Source: Candidatus Geothrix odensensis (GTDB taxonomy: Bacteria; Acidobacteriota; Holophagae; Holophagales; Holophagaceae). From it: a stretch of 64,000 bases of DNA. Shown here piece after piece: positions 52,618 through 61,877 of the stretch. The stretch is taken from NCBI GenBank assembly GCA_016714685.1, contig JADKCH010000032.1:1-64000 (forward strand), in the 5' to 3' direction. The notes under the pieces were generated by a model. That model worked only from the letters and a program-made list of their open reading frames with translations. It searched no databases and was not told the origin of the DNA. Within the stretch, counting starts at the first letter, position 1. Each line of letters opens with the position of its first letter. The position numbers and the translations under genes are program-made.

Positions 52618-54153
52618 TCAGCCCTTCGTCCACCGCAGCACGGGCTTGCGGGCGGCGGTGGTCTCGTCCATGCGGCGCAGGGGGGCGAGGGTGGGCGCCT
52701 GGTGCAGGGCGTCGGGGTTCTCCTCGGCCTCCTTGGCGATGGCGAGCATGGTGTCGCAGAAGGCGTCCAGCTCGTCCTTGCCCTCGCTCTCGGTGGGCTC
52801 GATCATCAGCGCGCCGGGCACGATGAGGGGGAAGTAGATCGTGGGCGGGTGGTAGCCGTGGTCGATGAGGCGCTTGGCGATGTCCAGCGTGTGCACGTCG
52901 TGCTTGGCCTGGATCGTGTCGCTGAAGACCACCTCGTGCAGGCTGGGCGAGTCGATGTGCAGGGCGTAGGCGCCCTTCAGCCGCGTGCGGATGTAGTTCG
53001 CGTTCACGATGGCGCGCAGCGTCGCCGCCTTCAGGCCGTCGGAGCCGTGGCTCAGGCAGTAGGTGAGGGCCCGCACCAGGATGCCGAAGTTGCCGTAGAA
53101 GGTGTGGACCTTGCCGATGCTCTGGGGCTGGTCCCAGTCCATGCGGTAGCTGTGCTTCGGCACCTCGCCCTCGCCCACCTTCACGGTGTCGCGCACCACC
53201 ACGGGCACGGGCAGGAAGGGCATGAGGTTCGCGCCGCAGCAGACGGGACCGGCGCCGGGGCCGCCGCCGCCGTGGGGGGTGGACATGGTCTTGTGCAGGT
53301 TCAGGTGCATGACGTCCACGCCGAAGTCGCCGGGGCGGGCCACGCCCACCAGGGCGTTCATGTTGGCGCCGTCCATGTAGACCAGGGCGTCCACGCTGTG
53401 CAGCAGGTCGCTGATCTCCTTGAAGCGGTGCTCGAAGACGCCGATGGTGTTCGGGTTCGTGATCATGGCGCCCGCGATCTCGGTGCCGAGTTCAGCCACG
53501 AGGGTCCGCAGGCCCTTGCGGACCTTGCCGTTCACGGGATCGGTCACATCGTCGAAGGCGATGGTGCCATCCGGCAGCGAGGGCAGTTCCACCACCTCGT
53601 AGCCCGCCATGGCGGCGGTGGCGGGGTTGGTGCCGTGGCCGCTGTCCGGGATGAGGATGACGCGGCGCTTGGCGCCCTTGGCCACGTGGTAGGCGCGGAT
53701 GAGCATGACGCCCGTCAGCTCGCCGGCGGCGCCAGCGCTGGGCTGAAGGGTGACGCCGGGCAGCCCCGTGATCTCCTTCAGCCACTCCTGCAGCGTATAG
53801 AGCATCTCCAGGTTGCCCTGGACGAGGGCATCGGGGGCCATGGGGTGGCTGTCCGTGAAGCCCGGCAGGCCCGCGACCTTCTCGTTGAGCCGGGGGTTGT
53901 GCTTCATGGTGCAGGAGCCCAGCGGATACATGCCGTCGTCCACGCCGTAGTTCCACTTGGAGAGGCGGGTGAAGTGCCGGATGACCTCCACCTCGCTCAG
54001 CTCGGGCAGGGCGTCGAAGCCGCTGCGCTTCAGGTGGGCGGGCCGGGTGTCCTTGGCGGTGGGCACATCGAGTTTCGGCAGGTCCATGCCCCGCTTGCCG
54101 GGGACGGAGCGTTCGAAGGAGAGGGGTTCGCGCTGGCGCAGAAACATGGTCAT
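52618..54153 (-). CDS. gcvPB: Glycine dehydrogenase (decarboxylating) subunit 2
   Basis: 511 residues; PLP-bearing half of the split P protein of the glycine cleavage system. The PLP Lys is in VDVMHLNLHKTMSTPHGGGG (near residue 285). Other signatures: YPLGSCTMKHNPRLNEKVAG, GVTLQPSAGAAGELTGVMLI, IPDSGHGTNPATAAMAGYEV and NTIGVFEHRF. It decarboxylates glycine and passes the aminomethyl group to GcvH. gcvH and gcvT are not in the window. Only 4 nt separate it from gcvPA upstream, forming one operon closed by a strong terminator. Confidence 0.95.
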   Translation of the reverse strand: MTMFLRQREPLSFERSVPGKRGMDLPKLDVPTAKDTRPAHLKRSGFDALPELSEVEVIRHFTRLSKWNYGVDDGMYPLGSCTMKHNPRLNEKVAGLPGFTDSHPMAPDALVQGNLEMLYTLQEWLKEITGLPGVTLQPSAGAAGELTGVMLIRAYHVAKGAKRRVILIPDSGHGTNPATAAMAGYEVVELPSLPDGTIAFDDVTDPVNGKVRKGLRTLVAELGTEIAGAMITNPNTIGVFEHRFKEISDLLHSVDALVYMDGANMNALVGVARPGDFGVDVMHLNLHKTMSTPHGGGGPGAGPVCCGANLMPFLPVPVVVRDTVKVGEGEVPKHSYRMDWDQPQSIGKVHTFYGNFGILVRALTYCLSHGSDGLKAATLRAIVNANYIRTRLKGAYALHIDSPSLHEVVFSDTIQAKHDVHTLDIAKRLIDHGYHPPTIYFPLIVPGALMIEPTESEGKDELDAFCDTMLAIAKEAEENPDALHQAPTLAPLRRMDETTAARKPVLRWTKG

Positions 54154-54157
54154 CTCC

Positions 54158-55510
54158 TCAGACGGTGGCGGGGACGCGGGCCAGGATCTCGACGAGGCTC
54201 TCGATCATCTGGCGGGTGTGGAGTTCCGTGGCGCACCAGAGGATGCAGCCCGCGTACTCGGGATAGAAGCGGCCCAGATCCAGGCCCGGCAGCAGGCTCT
54301 CCTTCAGGCAGGCCTCCTGCAGCGCGGCGTAGTCGCCGGTGTAGCGGAGCACGAACTCGTTGAAGAAGGGTTGGTCATCGACCGGCTCCATGTCCGGCAG
54401 CTCCAGCAGGCGCTGGCGCAGGTACTGGGCCTTGGCGGCGTTCTGTTCGGCGAGGCCCTTGAGCCCCTCGGGCCCGGCCAGCTGCATGAAGATGTTGGCG
54501 CGCAGCGCGACGAGGCCCTGGTTCGAGCAGATGTTGCTGGTGGCCTTGTCGCGGCGGATGTGCTGCTCGCGGGCGGTGAGGGTCAGCACGTAGCCGGTCT
54601 CGCCGTTCAGGTCCTTGGTCTGGCCCACCACGCGGCCGGGGATCTCGCGCTTGTGGGCGTCCTTCACGGCCAGGAAGCCCAGGAAGGGGCCGCCGAAGTT
54701 GGGCTTGTTGCCCAGGCTCATGGCCTCGCCGCAGGCCATGTCGGCGCCGGCCTTGCCGGGGGCCTCGAACCAGCCGAAGGCGAAGGCCTCCTGGGTGACG
54801 CTGATCAGCAGGGCACCGGCCGCGTGGACGGGACCGGCCAGGGCCGTGAGGTCCTCCAGGTTGCCCAGGAAGTTGGGGTAGCCCACCATCACCGCGGCCA
54901 CGTCCCCGTTGAGCTTGGCCTGCAGGTCGGCCAGGTCGGTGACGCCATCCTTGAGGCCGACCTCCACCAGGTGCAGGTTTTCATGCGGATCGAAGTTGGT
55001 CTTGAGCACGTCGCGATACATGGGGTGCAGGCCGCGGCTGATAAGCACCGTGTTGCGCTTCTTGGCCACGCGCACGGCCATGAGCGCCGCTTCCACGCAG
55101 GAGGTGCCGCCGTCGTAGAGGCTGGCGTTGGTCACTTCCAGTCCGGTCAGATCGCAGATCAGGGTCTGGTATTCGAAGATGTGCTGCAGGGTGCCCTGGC
55201 TGATCTCGGGCTGGTAGGGCGTGTAGGCCGTGAACCACTCCTGGCGGCTGATCATGGCGTCGATGGCCGAGGGCACGAAGTGGTCGTAGGCGCCCGCGCC
55301 CAGGAACTGCGCGCAGAAGCGCATGTTCTTGTTGGCCAGGCCCATCATCTGCCAGGCCACCTCCTGCTCGGAACCCTGGGTGGGCAGGTCCAGCTCACGC
55401 GCCAGGCGCAGCGGCTCCGGAATGCCCGCCAGCAGCGCCTCGGCATTCGGGATGCCGATGGTGTCCAGGAGGGCACGATCCTCGACAGGGGAAGAGGGCA
55501 GGTAGCGCAT
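54158..55510 (-). CDS. gcvPA: Glycine dehydrogenase (decarboxylating) subunit 1
   Basis: 450 residues; the PLP-less partner of GcvPB. Family parts: FLGAGAYDHFVPSAIDAMIS, RQEWFTAYTPYQPEISQGTL, QHIFEYQTLICDLTGLEVTN, ASLYDGGTSCVEAALMAVRV, GEAMSLGNKPNFGGPFLGFL and REQHIRRDKATSNICSNQGL. ATG 55510 begins MRYLPSSPVEDRALLDTIGI, as expected for the family; the longer frame upstream is rejected. A short hairpin with a T5 tract stands just before the start codon. Operon with gcvPB. Confidence 0.95.
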   Translation of the reverse strand: MRYLPSSPVEDRALLDTIGIPNAEALLAGIPEPLRLARELDLPTQGSEQEVAWQMMGLANKNMRFCAQFLGAGAYDHFVPSAIDAMISRQEWFTAYTPYQPEISQGTLQHIFEYQTLICDLTGLEVTNASLYDGGTSCVEAALMAVRVAKKRNTVLISRGLHPMYRDVLKTNFDPHENLHLVEVGLKDGVTDLADLQAKLNGDVAAVMVGYPNFLGNLEDLTALAGPVHAAGALLISVTQEAFAFGWFEAPGKAGADMACGEAMSLGNKPNFGGPFLGFLAVKDAHKREIPGRVVGQTKDLNGETGYVLTLTAREQHIRRDKATSNICSNQGLVALRANIFMQLAGPEGLKGLAEQNAAKAQYLRQRLLELPDMEPVDDQPFFNEFVLRYTGDYAALQEACLKESLLPGLDLGRFYPEYAGCILWCATELHTRQMIESLVEILARVPATV

Positions 55511-55519
55511 GGCGGCCTC

Positions 55520-55545
55520 GGCAAAAAGCGTTGAATACCAACGCT
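55520..55545 (-). promoter_or_regulatory. Terminator-like hairpin in the gcvPA leader
   Basis: On the minus strand: AGCGTTG, loop GTATT, CAACGCT, then TTTTT. It is a 7-bp perfect stem followed by five Ts, ending about 12 nt before the gcvPA ATG. It could end transcripts from the upstream GT51 gene or act as an attenuator of gcvPA. No glycine riboswitch core was recognised next to it. Confidence 0.5.
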
Positions 55546-55656
55546 CCAGGGTATCAGGCGGCCCCCGGGAACCCACCTATGGAACGGGTCACAGACCACA
55601 CCGGCGCAGACCGCCCAGGCCCCAGGGGCCCGCCGGAAGGCCCTGTGAAGGGCCCC

Positions 55657-57780
55657 TCAGTCCATGGGCTCCTCCGCTGGTTCCAGCGGTCCGTTGCCCG
55701 CCGGCAGCCCACCGGCGAAGGTGAGGTTCTCTGCCTCGGCGGCCCGCAGGGCTTCATCGTCGAGCACACCGATGGTGTGAAGCTTCCCGAGCAGGTCGGC
55801 CACCCGCGCCACCCAGGCGGGCGTGAGCGCACCCTTCCTCCGGTACATCTCATAGCGCACCGGATTCGGGATCACGGTGGCGAGCATGACGGCCTCCTTG
55901 GGGCTCAGGGCGCGGGCATCCTTGCCGAACCAGTGCCGGGCGGCCTCGCCGATGCCGTTCACCCCGTCGCCCCACTCCACCAGGTTGAGGTAGATCTCGA
56001 GGATCCGCCGCTTCCCCACCGCCACTTCGAGCGCCACGGTGGCCAGCGCCTCGCGGACCTTGCGGGAGAGGGTGCGCTCCCTGGAGAGGAACAGGTTCTT
56101 CGCCAGCTGCTGGGTGAGGGTCGAGGCGCCGCGCAGCCGTCCTCCGCTGGCCAGCGCTTCCTGGACGGCGGAAAGGTCGAAACCCGGGTGCCCGTAGAAG
56201 CCCGCGTCCTCGCTTTCGAGCACCGCCCGCACGAAATGGTCCGGAAGCTCGGCCAGGGGAACGAACGCCGGGTTTTCCGGGCCGACGATCACCCGCCGCA
56301 GGCCACCCCCCGCAACCTGCGCCTGGTGGACGAAGGAGCGCGTCAGCTTCGCAACGCTGTCCTGCGAAGCCGGCGCGAGGCGACTCAGATCCATGGAGCC
56401 TTCGACCTGCCACTCAACCGGGTCGCGAAGGGGCCCGGTCACCCGAAGTCCGCCAGCCAGCTGACCTACAATCCCCGGGGCTCCGGGCGGAGGCGCCAGC
56501 TTCGGGGGGAGCGTGGCCGTGAGGGCGGTCCAGTCCAGGGCATCGACCCGCAGCGCCAGATTAAAGCGCGGCTCGGGATGCAAAGCGATGGACAGGGCCG
56601 CCTGCAGTGCCACCCGCCCGGCCGCATCCAGCGCTACCGTCGCCTCGTCCAGGTCCGCGGTCCGCGCGCGGGCATCCCAACGCACGCGACCCGACACGCG
56701 CACTGGGGGCGGGCCCAGGGGCTCGGGATCGAGGCGCACCGCGAAGAGGGTCAGGTTGCGCGTCGCGAGCTTGAACTGGCCCTCGCCCCGGGAAAAGGTG
56801 TCGAGACGGGGAGCCTCCAGGGTGAGGTCGAGGGCACCGCTGCGGATTTCGAAGGGGAGCCCACGGCGCAGGCCTTCCGGAAGGGCCTCGGCCCCCAGTC
56901 CGTGGAGGTGCATCCGCAGGGCGCCGGGGCCGTCGCCCCAGGTGGCCTCCACCGTGCCCACCAGCTGCCCTGGCCCTTCCGTGGTCAGGAGGGCCTGGGT
57001 GCGCCTGCCCATCCGGTCCAGACGGAGGCGCCCGCCCAGCGGCCCCACCACGAGGGGCGGTCGGCGGGACGACGCCTCCTCCAGGCGAAGGTCTAGGCCG
57101 GTGAAGGCCAGCACCGGCGGTGCAGACGCTGCGGGATTCAGCGCCTCGCGGGTTCCCTGGTCCCTCTCGGGACGGAGGGCGCGGGCGAGCTCCGGGAGCC
57201 GCCGACCCTCGGGGCCGCCCTGGATGTGTACGCCGCTCAAGGCGACCAGGGCGGGCTCCAGGTGGCCGGTCAGGAGGCGCCACAGACGCGGCTGGATCAT
57301 GATCCGGTCCACGACCACGAGCGGCGCACCATCGTCGGCCGAGGGGAGCACCACCGGCCCCATCACGGGCCGGAAGGCCGCGTCGACGCTGACCCCTCCC
57401 TCCAGCCGGGCGCCCGGAAGCCGGGTGGCGAGCGCAGCCACCGCCCGGGTGCGGAGGGCCCGGCGGACGGGGGCGGAGCGCAGCATCAGCAGAGTCCCAA
57501 GGTATTGGACCAGCGCCAGGCCCAGCACCACGCCCAGGGCGAACCACCGCCTCTGCTCCAGGGACCAGGTCCCGACGGGCAGCCGCCACCATCGACGATC
57601 AGGCTGGGGGTGCGGCTGCTGGGGGGAGGGCGTGAAAGGCACGTGAGACGGCGCTGGAGAAACCTGGGAGGAGGGCGGGCCAGTCGTTGCAGGAAGCCCT
57701 TGGCGGCGGATGCCGAAGATACCACACACCTTCCGCCTCCATGGCCCGGGCGCGGTCCCCTGGAAGGCCCTCCTCTCCAC
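55657..57780 (-). CDS. AsmA-like domain fused to a GT51 peptidoglycan glycosyltransferase
   Basis: 707 residues from GTG 57780, or shorter if a later start is used. One TM helix (RWFALGVVLGLALVQYLGTL, about 79-98) follows a Pro-rich cytoplasmic leader. Residues about 100-500 are a beta-rich AsmA-like periplasmic domain (VRRALRTRAVAALATRLPGA onward; repeated LDLTLEAPRLDTF and WDARARTADLDEATVALDA units). Residues about 515-690 are GT51: VLESEDAGFYGHPGFDLSAV with the catalytic Glu, GASTLTQQLAKNLFLSRERT, LSRKVREALATVALE, KRRILEIYLNLVEWGDGVNG and GEAARHWFGKDARALSPKEA. No transpeptidase domain, so it polymerises glycan strands only, as MtgA does. Confidence 0.85.
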   Translation of the reverse strand: MERRAFQGTAPGPWRRKVCGIFGIRRQGLPATTGPPSSQVSPAPSHVPFTPSPQQPHPQPDRRWWRLPVGTWSLEQRRWFALGVVLGLALVQYLGTLLMLRSAPVRRALRTRAVAALATRLPGARLEGGVSVDAAFRPVMGPVVLPSADDGAPLVVVDRIMIQPRLWRLLTGHLEPALVALSGVHIQGGPEGRRLPELARALRPERDQGTREALNPAASAPPVLAFTGLDLRLEEASSRRPPLVVGPLGGRLRLDRMGRRTQALLTTEGPGQLVGTVEATWGDGPGALRMHLHGLGAEALPEGLRRGLPFEIRSGALDLTLEAPRLDTFSRGEGQFKLATRNLTLFAVRLDPEPLGPPPVRVSGRVRWDARARTADLDEATVALDAAGRVALQAALSIALHPEPRFNLALRVDALDWTALTATLPPKLAPPPGAPGIVGQLAGGLRVTGPLRDPVEWQVEGSMDLSRLAPASQDSVAKLTRSFVHQAQVAGGGLRRVIVGPENPAFVPLAELPDHFVRAVLESEDAGFYGHPGFDLSAVQEALASGGRLRGASTLTQQLAKNLFLSRERTLSRKVREALATVALEVAVGKRRILEIYLNLVEWGDGVNGIGEAARHWFGKDARALSPKEAVMLATVIPNPVRYEMYRRKGALTPAWVARVADLLGKLHTIGVLDDEALRAAEAENLTFAGGLPAGNGPLEPAEEPMD

Positions 57781-57897
57781 GCGCCTTCAGTGCATGGGGG
57801 ACGCACACCATCCCGTCACAGGGAGGCGCGCAGCGCAGCATGCCCCAAGACCCAGGTGGCGCATGCATCGCCTGGGAACCCCCAGAGGATATCCAAG

Positions 57898-57977
57898 CCA
57901 AGGCCGGGCTCCGCCCGGTCTTGGCGCGGGGGTCCGGGGGTGTTCGCGCAGCGCAGCGAAGCGTGGAACCCCCGGAT
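57898..57977 (-). repeat. Two adjacent GC-rich hairpins between the patatin and GT51 genes
   Basis: Hairpin 1: CCAAGGCCGGGC / GCCCGGTCTTGG, loop TCC (57898-57924). Hairpin 2: CCGGGGGT (57934-57941) and ACCCCCGG (57968-57975), enclosing GCGCAGCGCAGCGAAGCG. Both follow the patatin-gene stop within 90 nt on the minus strand. They look like REP-type intergenic repeats and may also act as a terminator. No other copy was noticed in the window. Confidence 0.5.
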
Positions 57978-57981
57978 GATG

Positions 57982-60680
57982 CTAATGCCGCTTCCAGAGG
58001 TCGAAGGGCTGGGTGCCGATCAGCACGTTGAAGCTGCCCACGGCCCGCCCGCCGTCCTGGGGAGTGCGGACTTCAGGAAGCCGTAGGACAGCTCCACATA
58101 AAAATTGGACAAGGTCGTGCGCAGCAGCAGCCCCGTGCCCTGGGCCCGGAACGCCATGTCGGGCTTGAGCAGGTCGGAGGCGTCCCGGGACACCCAGGCC
58201 AGGTCGAAGCGGGGGGTCAGCTCCGCCGTGAGGCCCAGGCCCACGTAGAGGCGCAGGGGCACGCCGAAGCGCAGGGCCGTGAAGTTGGGCGCCATGAAGC
58301 CCAGGGAGCGGGAGCCGATGACGAAGGAGGGTCCACCCAGCAGCCACCAGCGATCCAGGGGCAGGCGCCGCCCCTGGCCCCATTCCGCGTCGAGGTCGAG
58401 GCCCAGGTGCTCGCTGAGGGCGGTGAGGCCCCGGGCCCGGAAATAGCTCTGCTGGAAGGTCGCCCCTGGCAGCTGGCCCGCAAGGGCGTGTCCCACGCCG
58501 AACCGCGCCCGCAGCAGGAGGCCCTCCCGGGGCATGGTGTGCCGGTCGAAGTTGTCCCACTCCCCGGAAAGGAAGGCCGCATCCTGGCTCTGGGTGCGGC
58601 GCAGGCCATCCTCGCGGAAGGCGGCGTTCCGGCGTCCGAGATCGAGGCTCACCTTGCCCGTGCCCAGGTTGCTGAACCGGAAGAAGGTCCGCAGCATCAG
58701 GTCGGAAGCGCTGATACGGGCACTCAGGCCATCGCCCGGCAGCTCGGGCGCCACCCACAGCAGGGGCAGCTCGAGGCGCTGCTGCCAGTAGTTCGCCACC
58801 AGCTCGATCCCCGTGCCGGGGGACAGCCCGATGGGGCTCCCAAGGGTGAGTGAGGCCCGCTCCTGCAGCCGGTTCCGGGCGGCGCTCAGCTGCAGATCCG
58901 TGCCCCGGAAGCCGAGGTCCACCGCCCGGTAGGCTAGGCCCACCTGGCCCCCCAGGGTGGTCTCGTAGCCCAGCGAGAGATCGAGCCGCTCCCGCTGCTG
59001 GGGCACGGGGATGAGGGTGATGGCCGTGCCACTCCCGCCATCTGGCCGCAGCTGGTAGCGCAGCTCGGCCAGGTGGAGCCGGTGTTCCGCCAGGGCCACC
59101 CGCTTCTGCAGGTCCGCGGGGCGGAAGGGGCGTCCCTGGAGTTCCCCGAGCAGGCGGAGGAGCGGGGCGTTCTCCTCGCGCGCGCCGCCGACGGTCCGGG
59201 CCTCGACCTTGGTGATGAAGGGCTCGTCCACGCTGATGAGGAGGTGGCCGGTCCGGGGCTCGAACATCGAACCCCGCACATCCACCAGGGGGCCGCCCTC
59301 CATGAGGAAGCGGTAGACCAGATGCCCCATCATCCGGCCGAACACCTGGGGGTTGAAGGGTTCCCCGACCTTCACGGTCGCGGCCACTGCCGCCTCGATG
59401 GCCGCCCGCCAGCCCTCGGGAGCCTGCACTTCCACGGTGCGAACCGCGGGGAAGGGTCGCAGGTGGATGGTGAGGATGCGGCCCGGATCCACCGTGGCCC
59501 AGGCCTCCTGGGCCAGCCCGTGGACCAGCACCTGCTGGAGCAGGATCTGGGCATCCTGGAGCAGGATGCCGCCGGGCCCGGGCTTCAGGCCTTCCGCCAA
59601 CAGGCCAGCCATGGCCGGACCCAGCCCGCCGGGGCACTCGAAGGCGACTTCCACCGCGTCCAGGCGCTCCTGGCTCAGGCGGCTGCGCATCAGCTCCTGC
59701 AGGGCCTCCCGGCGCGCATCGAAGCCTTCGCGCCCTTGGCGCACCAGCTTGGCCGCATCGGCGCCGTACTCCAGGAAGTTCACGCCCTGGATGTCCGGGC
59801 GGATCAGGAAGTCCGCCGCGGCGCGGCTTTCCCACTGGCGCCGCTCCACCACCAGGTCCAGGCTGCGGGCCGCCACGGACAAGATGCTCCGTGCGGGCCG
59901 CCGCTCCAGGGGCGCGCTGGTGTCCACGGCGATGACGAGATCAGGATGGAAGGCCTCCTTGGCCGTGCTGACGGGGAGGTTCTCCACCAGCGCGCCATCC
60001 ACGTACTGCTGGCCCTCGATGACGACGGGGCGGAAGCCGCCGGGAATGGACATGGAAGCGCGCACGGCCTCCACCAGGTCGCCTTTTCCGAAGACCCGCC
60101 CCTGCCCGGTCTCCAGGTTCGTGGCCAGGATGCGCAAGGGGCGCTGCAGCCGGTCGAAGTCGCCGCCGGAGAAGTAGGCGCCCCGGGCCAGCAGGGACTG
60201 GAGGGTGTGCTGGACCTCGACCCCGCTGCGGAGGCCCTGGGCCAAAGAGAGCCGGCCCTGGTGCCGCTCAACAGAGAGGAAGGTGTCGCTCCGCTCTTCC
60301 TGCTCTCCCAGCGTCTCCCCCGGGTTGCGCCACAGGGGTTCCAGGAAGGCGCGGGTCAGGTCCAGCCGGTTGAACAGGTCCTCGATCTCCTTCGCCGAGA
60401 ACCCGCTGGCATAGAGCGAGGCCACCAGGGCACCGGCACTGGTGCCGGTGACGCTGTCGAGGGGGAAGCCCATCTCCTCGAAGCGCTGGAGGACGCCGAT
60501 GTGCGCCAGGCCGCGGGCTCCGCCACCGCTGAGGGCCACCGCCACCCGGGGCATGCCGGGGATGGTCACCCGGGGGGTGAAGCGGAACACCATGTCCGCG
60601 GGCTGGACCTCCACGTCGATGCGGCGGGTCTGCCCCGTCAGCAGGACGGAAAACCCGAGCGCCAGCAGGATGGGTTTCAT
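57982..60680 (-). CDS. Patatin-like phospholipase with outer-membrane barrel (type Vd autotransporter), frame break near the end
   Basis: About 899 residues when repaired. Signal peptide, then a patatin domain: VAVALSGGGARGLAHIGVLQ (oxyanion GGGARG, 52-57), VTGTSAGALVASLY (nucleophile Ser near 80) and YVDGALVENLP (catalytic Asp near 228). A POTRA-like region (about 395-560) and a 16-strand-type barrel (LDLSLGYETTLGGQVGLAYR onward, WWLLGGPSFVIGSRSLGF) follow. The unbroken frame ends at 58020 in GGPWAASTC, unlike any barrel. After a shift near 58070 the other frame gives VRTPQDGGRAVGSFNVLIGT, QPFDLWKRH and a stop at 57982, a better C-terminus. Its start overlaps the rph stop (ATGA). Confidence 0.88.
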
Positions 60681-61393
60681 CCGAGGGCCGCCCCCTGGGC
60701 GTCCATGAGCGCCGCGCAGCCGGCCAGGCCCAGGTCCAGCAGCCCGGCTGCTTCAGCCCGGCTGAAGGCCCGGCCCTCGCCGGTGCCCTGGAACTCCACC
60801 AGCTCCAGCTCCCCGCCCGAGGTGGGGCGGGCCGCCACCAGGTTGCAGTCCACGGCGGCCAGGTGGTCCTCCTCGTACTCCAGGTCGAGCAGCATACCTT
60901 GGCGACCCTGTCCCGTTTCCACGATGCCCACGCTCACGGCGGCCACCTGGCGGACCAGGGCCGAGTCGAGCCCCTGGGCGCGCAGCGCCAGCGCCACGGC
61001 CACCCAGGCGCCGGTGATGGCGGCGCAGCGGGTGCCCCCGTCGGCGTTCAGCACATCGCAGTCCACGGTGAGGGTGCGCTCGCCCAGGGCCGTGAGGTCC
61101 ACGGCCTGGCGCAGGCTGCGGCCGATGAGCCGCTGGATCTCCACGGTGCGGCCCTGCTGCTTGCCGCGGGCGGCCTCGCGGTCGGACCGGGTGTTCGTAG
61201 CGGCGGGCAGCATGCCGTACTCCGCCGTGAGCCACCCCGAGCCCTTGCCCTTCATCCAGCCCGGGACCCGGTCCTCGAGGCTGGCGGCGCACAGGACGTG
61301 GGTGCGGCCGAGCTTCACCAGGCAGGAGCCGGAGGCGTGCAGCTGCACGCCTTTCTCCAGTCCCAGCACGCGCAGTTCCTCCGTTTGGCGCAT
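60677..61393 (-). CDS. rph: Ribonuclease PH
   Basis: 238 residues; phosphorolytic 3'-exoribonuclease that trims tRNA ends. Signatures: VLGLEKGVQLHASGSCLVKL, GRTHVLCAASLEDRVPGWMK, GWLTAEYGMLPAATNTRSDR, GRTVEIQRLIGRSLRQAVDL, TLTVDCDVLNADGGTRCAAI and the C-terminal VEFQGTGEGRAFSRAEAAGL. The start at 61393 is set by the TGATG overlap with the rpiB stop; a Met six codons earlier is less likely. Part of the overlapping rpiB-rph-patatin unit. Confidence 0.95.
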   Translation of the reverse strand: MRQTEELRVLGLEKGVQLHASGSCLVKLGRTHVLCAASLEDRVPGWMKGKGSGWLTAEYGMLPAATNTRSDREAARGKQQGRTVEIQRLIGRSLRQAVDLTALGERTLTVDCDVLNADGGTRCAAITGAWVAVALALRAQGLDSALVRQVAAVSVGIVETGQGRQGMLLDLEYEEDHLAAVDCNLVAARPTSGGELELVEFQGTGEGRAFSRAEAAGLLDLGLAGCAALMDAQGAALG

Positions 61394-61827
61394 CAGCAGG
61401 TGCCCTTCCATTCGATCTTGTCCACCCGCCCCTGATGCCTTCCACCTTCAAAGGGTGTTTCCAGGAACGTTTTAAGGTAGGATTCTGCCTTGAGCGGATC
61501 CGTCAGCCGCTGGCCGAAAGCGATGGCGTTTGCGTCATTGTGCTGTCGAGCCAGTGCTGCGTGCTCGGGGGAGGTCACCAGCGCGCAGCGGATGCCGGCA
61601 TGGCGGTTGGCCGCGATGCTGATGCCGATGCCAGATCCGCAGACCAGCACCAGGCGCTCCCATTGATCCCTGCCCTCCGCCGCCCGGTGCGCGAAATCCG
61701 GGTAATCCACCGAGGCCATCCCGTCCGTGCCGAAATCCACCACCTCGTGTCCCTGCCCCAAGGCCCAGGCCTTGAGCCGCTCCTTCAGGTCGAACCCCGC
61801 ATGATCGCTTGCGAATCCGAGCTTCAT
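61393..61827 (-). CDS. rpiB: Ribose-5-phosphate isomerase B
   Basis: 144 residues; interconverts ribose-5-phosphate and ribulose-5-phosphate. MKLGFASDHAGFDLKERLKA (phosphate and substrate loop with Asp-His), HEVVDFGTDGMASVDYPDFA, LVLVCGSGIGISIAANRHAG (active Cys and the GSGIG anion hole), RCALVTSPEHAALARQHNDA and NAIAFGQRL. ATG 61827 gives the canonical N-terminus; the upstream 11 codons are excluded. Divergent from the SNF2 gene with 50 nt in between, which must hold both promoters. Confidence 0.95.
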   Translation of the reverse strand: MKLGFASDHAGFDLKERLKAWALGQGHEVVDFGTDGMASVDYPDFAHRAAEGRDQWERLVLVCGSGIGISIAANRHAGIRCALVTSPEHAALARQHNDANAIAFGQRLTDPLKAESYLKTFLETPFEGGRHQGRVDKIEWKGTC

Positions 61828-61877
61828 CGTCCATCCCCCCGCCTTGCATCCTACCGCCAAGGCGCGGCCGGCTTCCC

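Noticed and set aside
55511..55656. Glycine riboswitch in front of gcvPA
   Set aside because: The expected conserved core and tandem aptamer layout are not visible; only simple hairpins are found.
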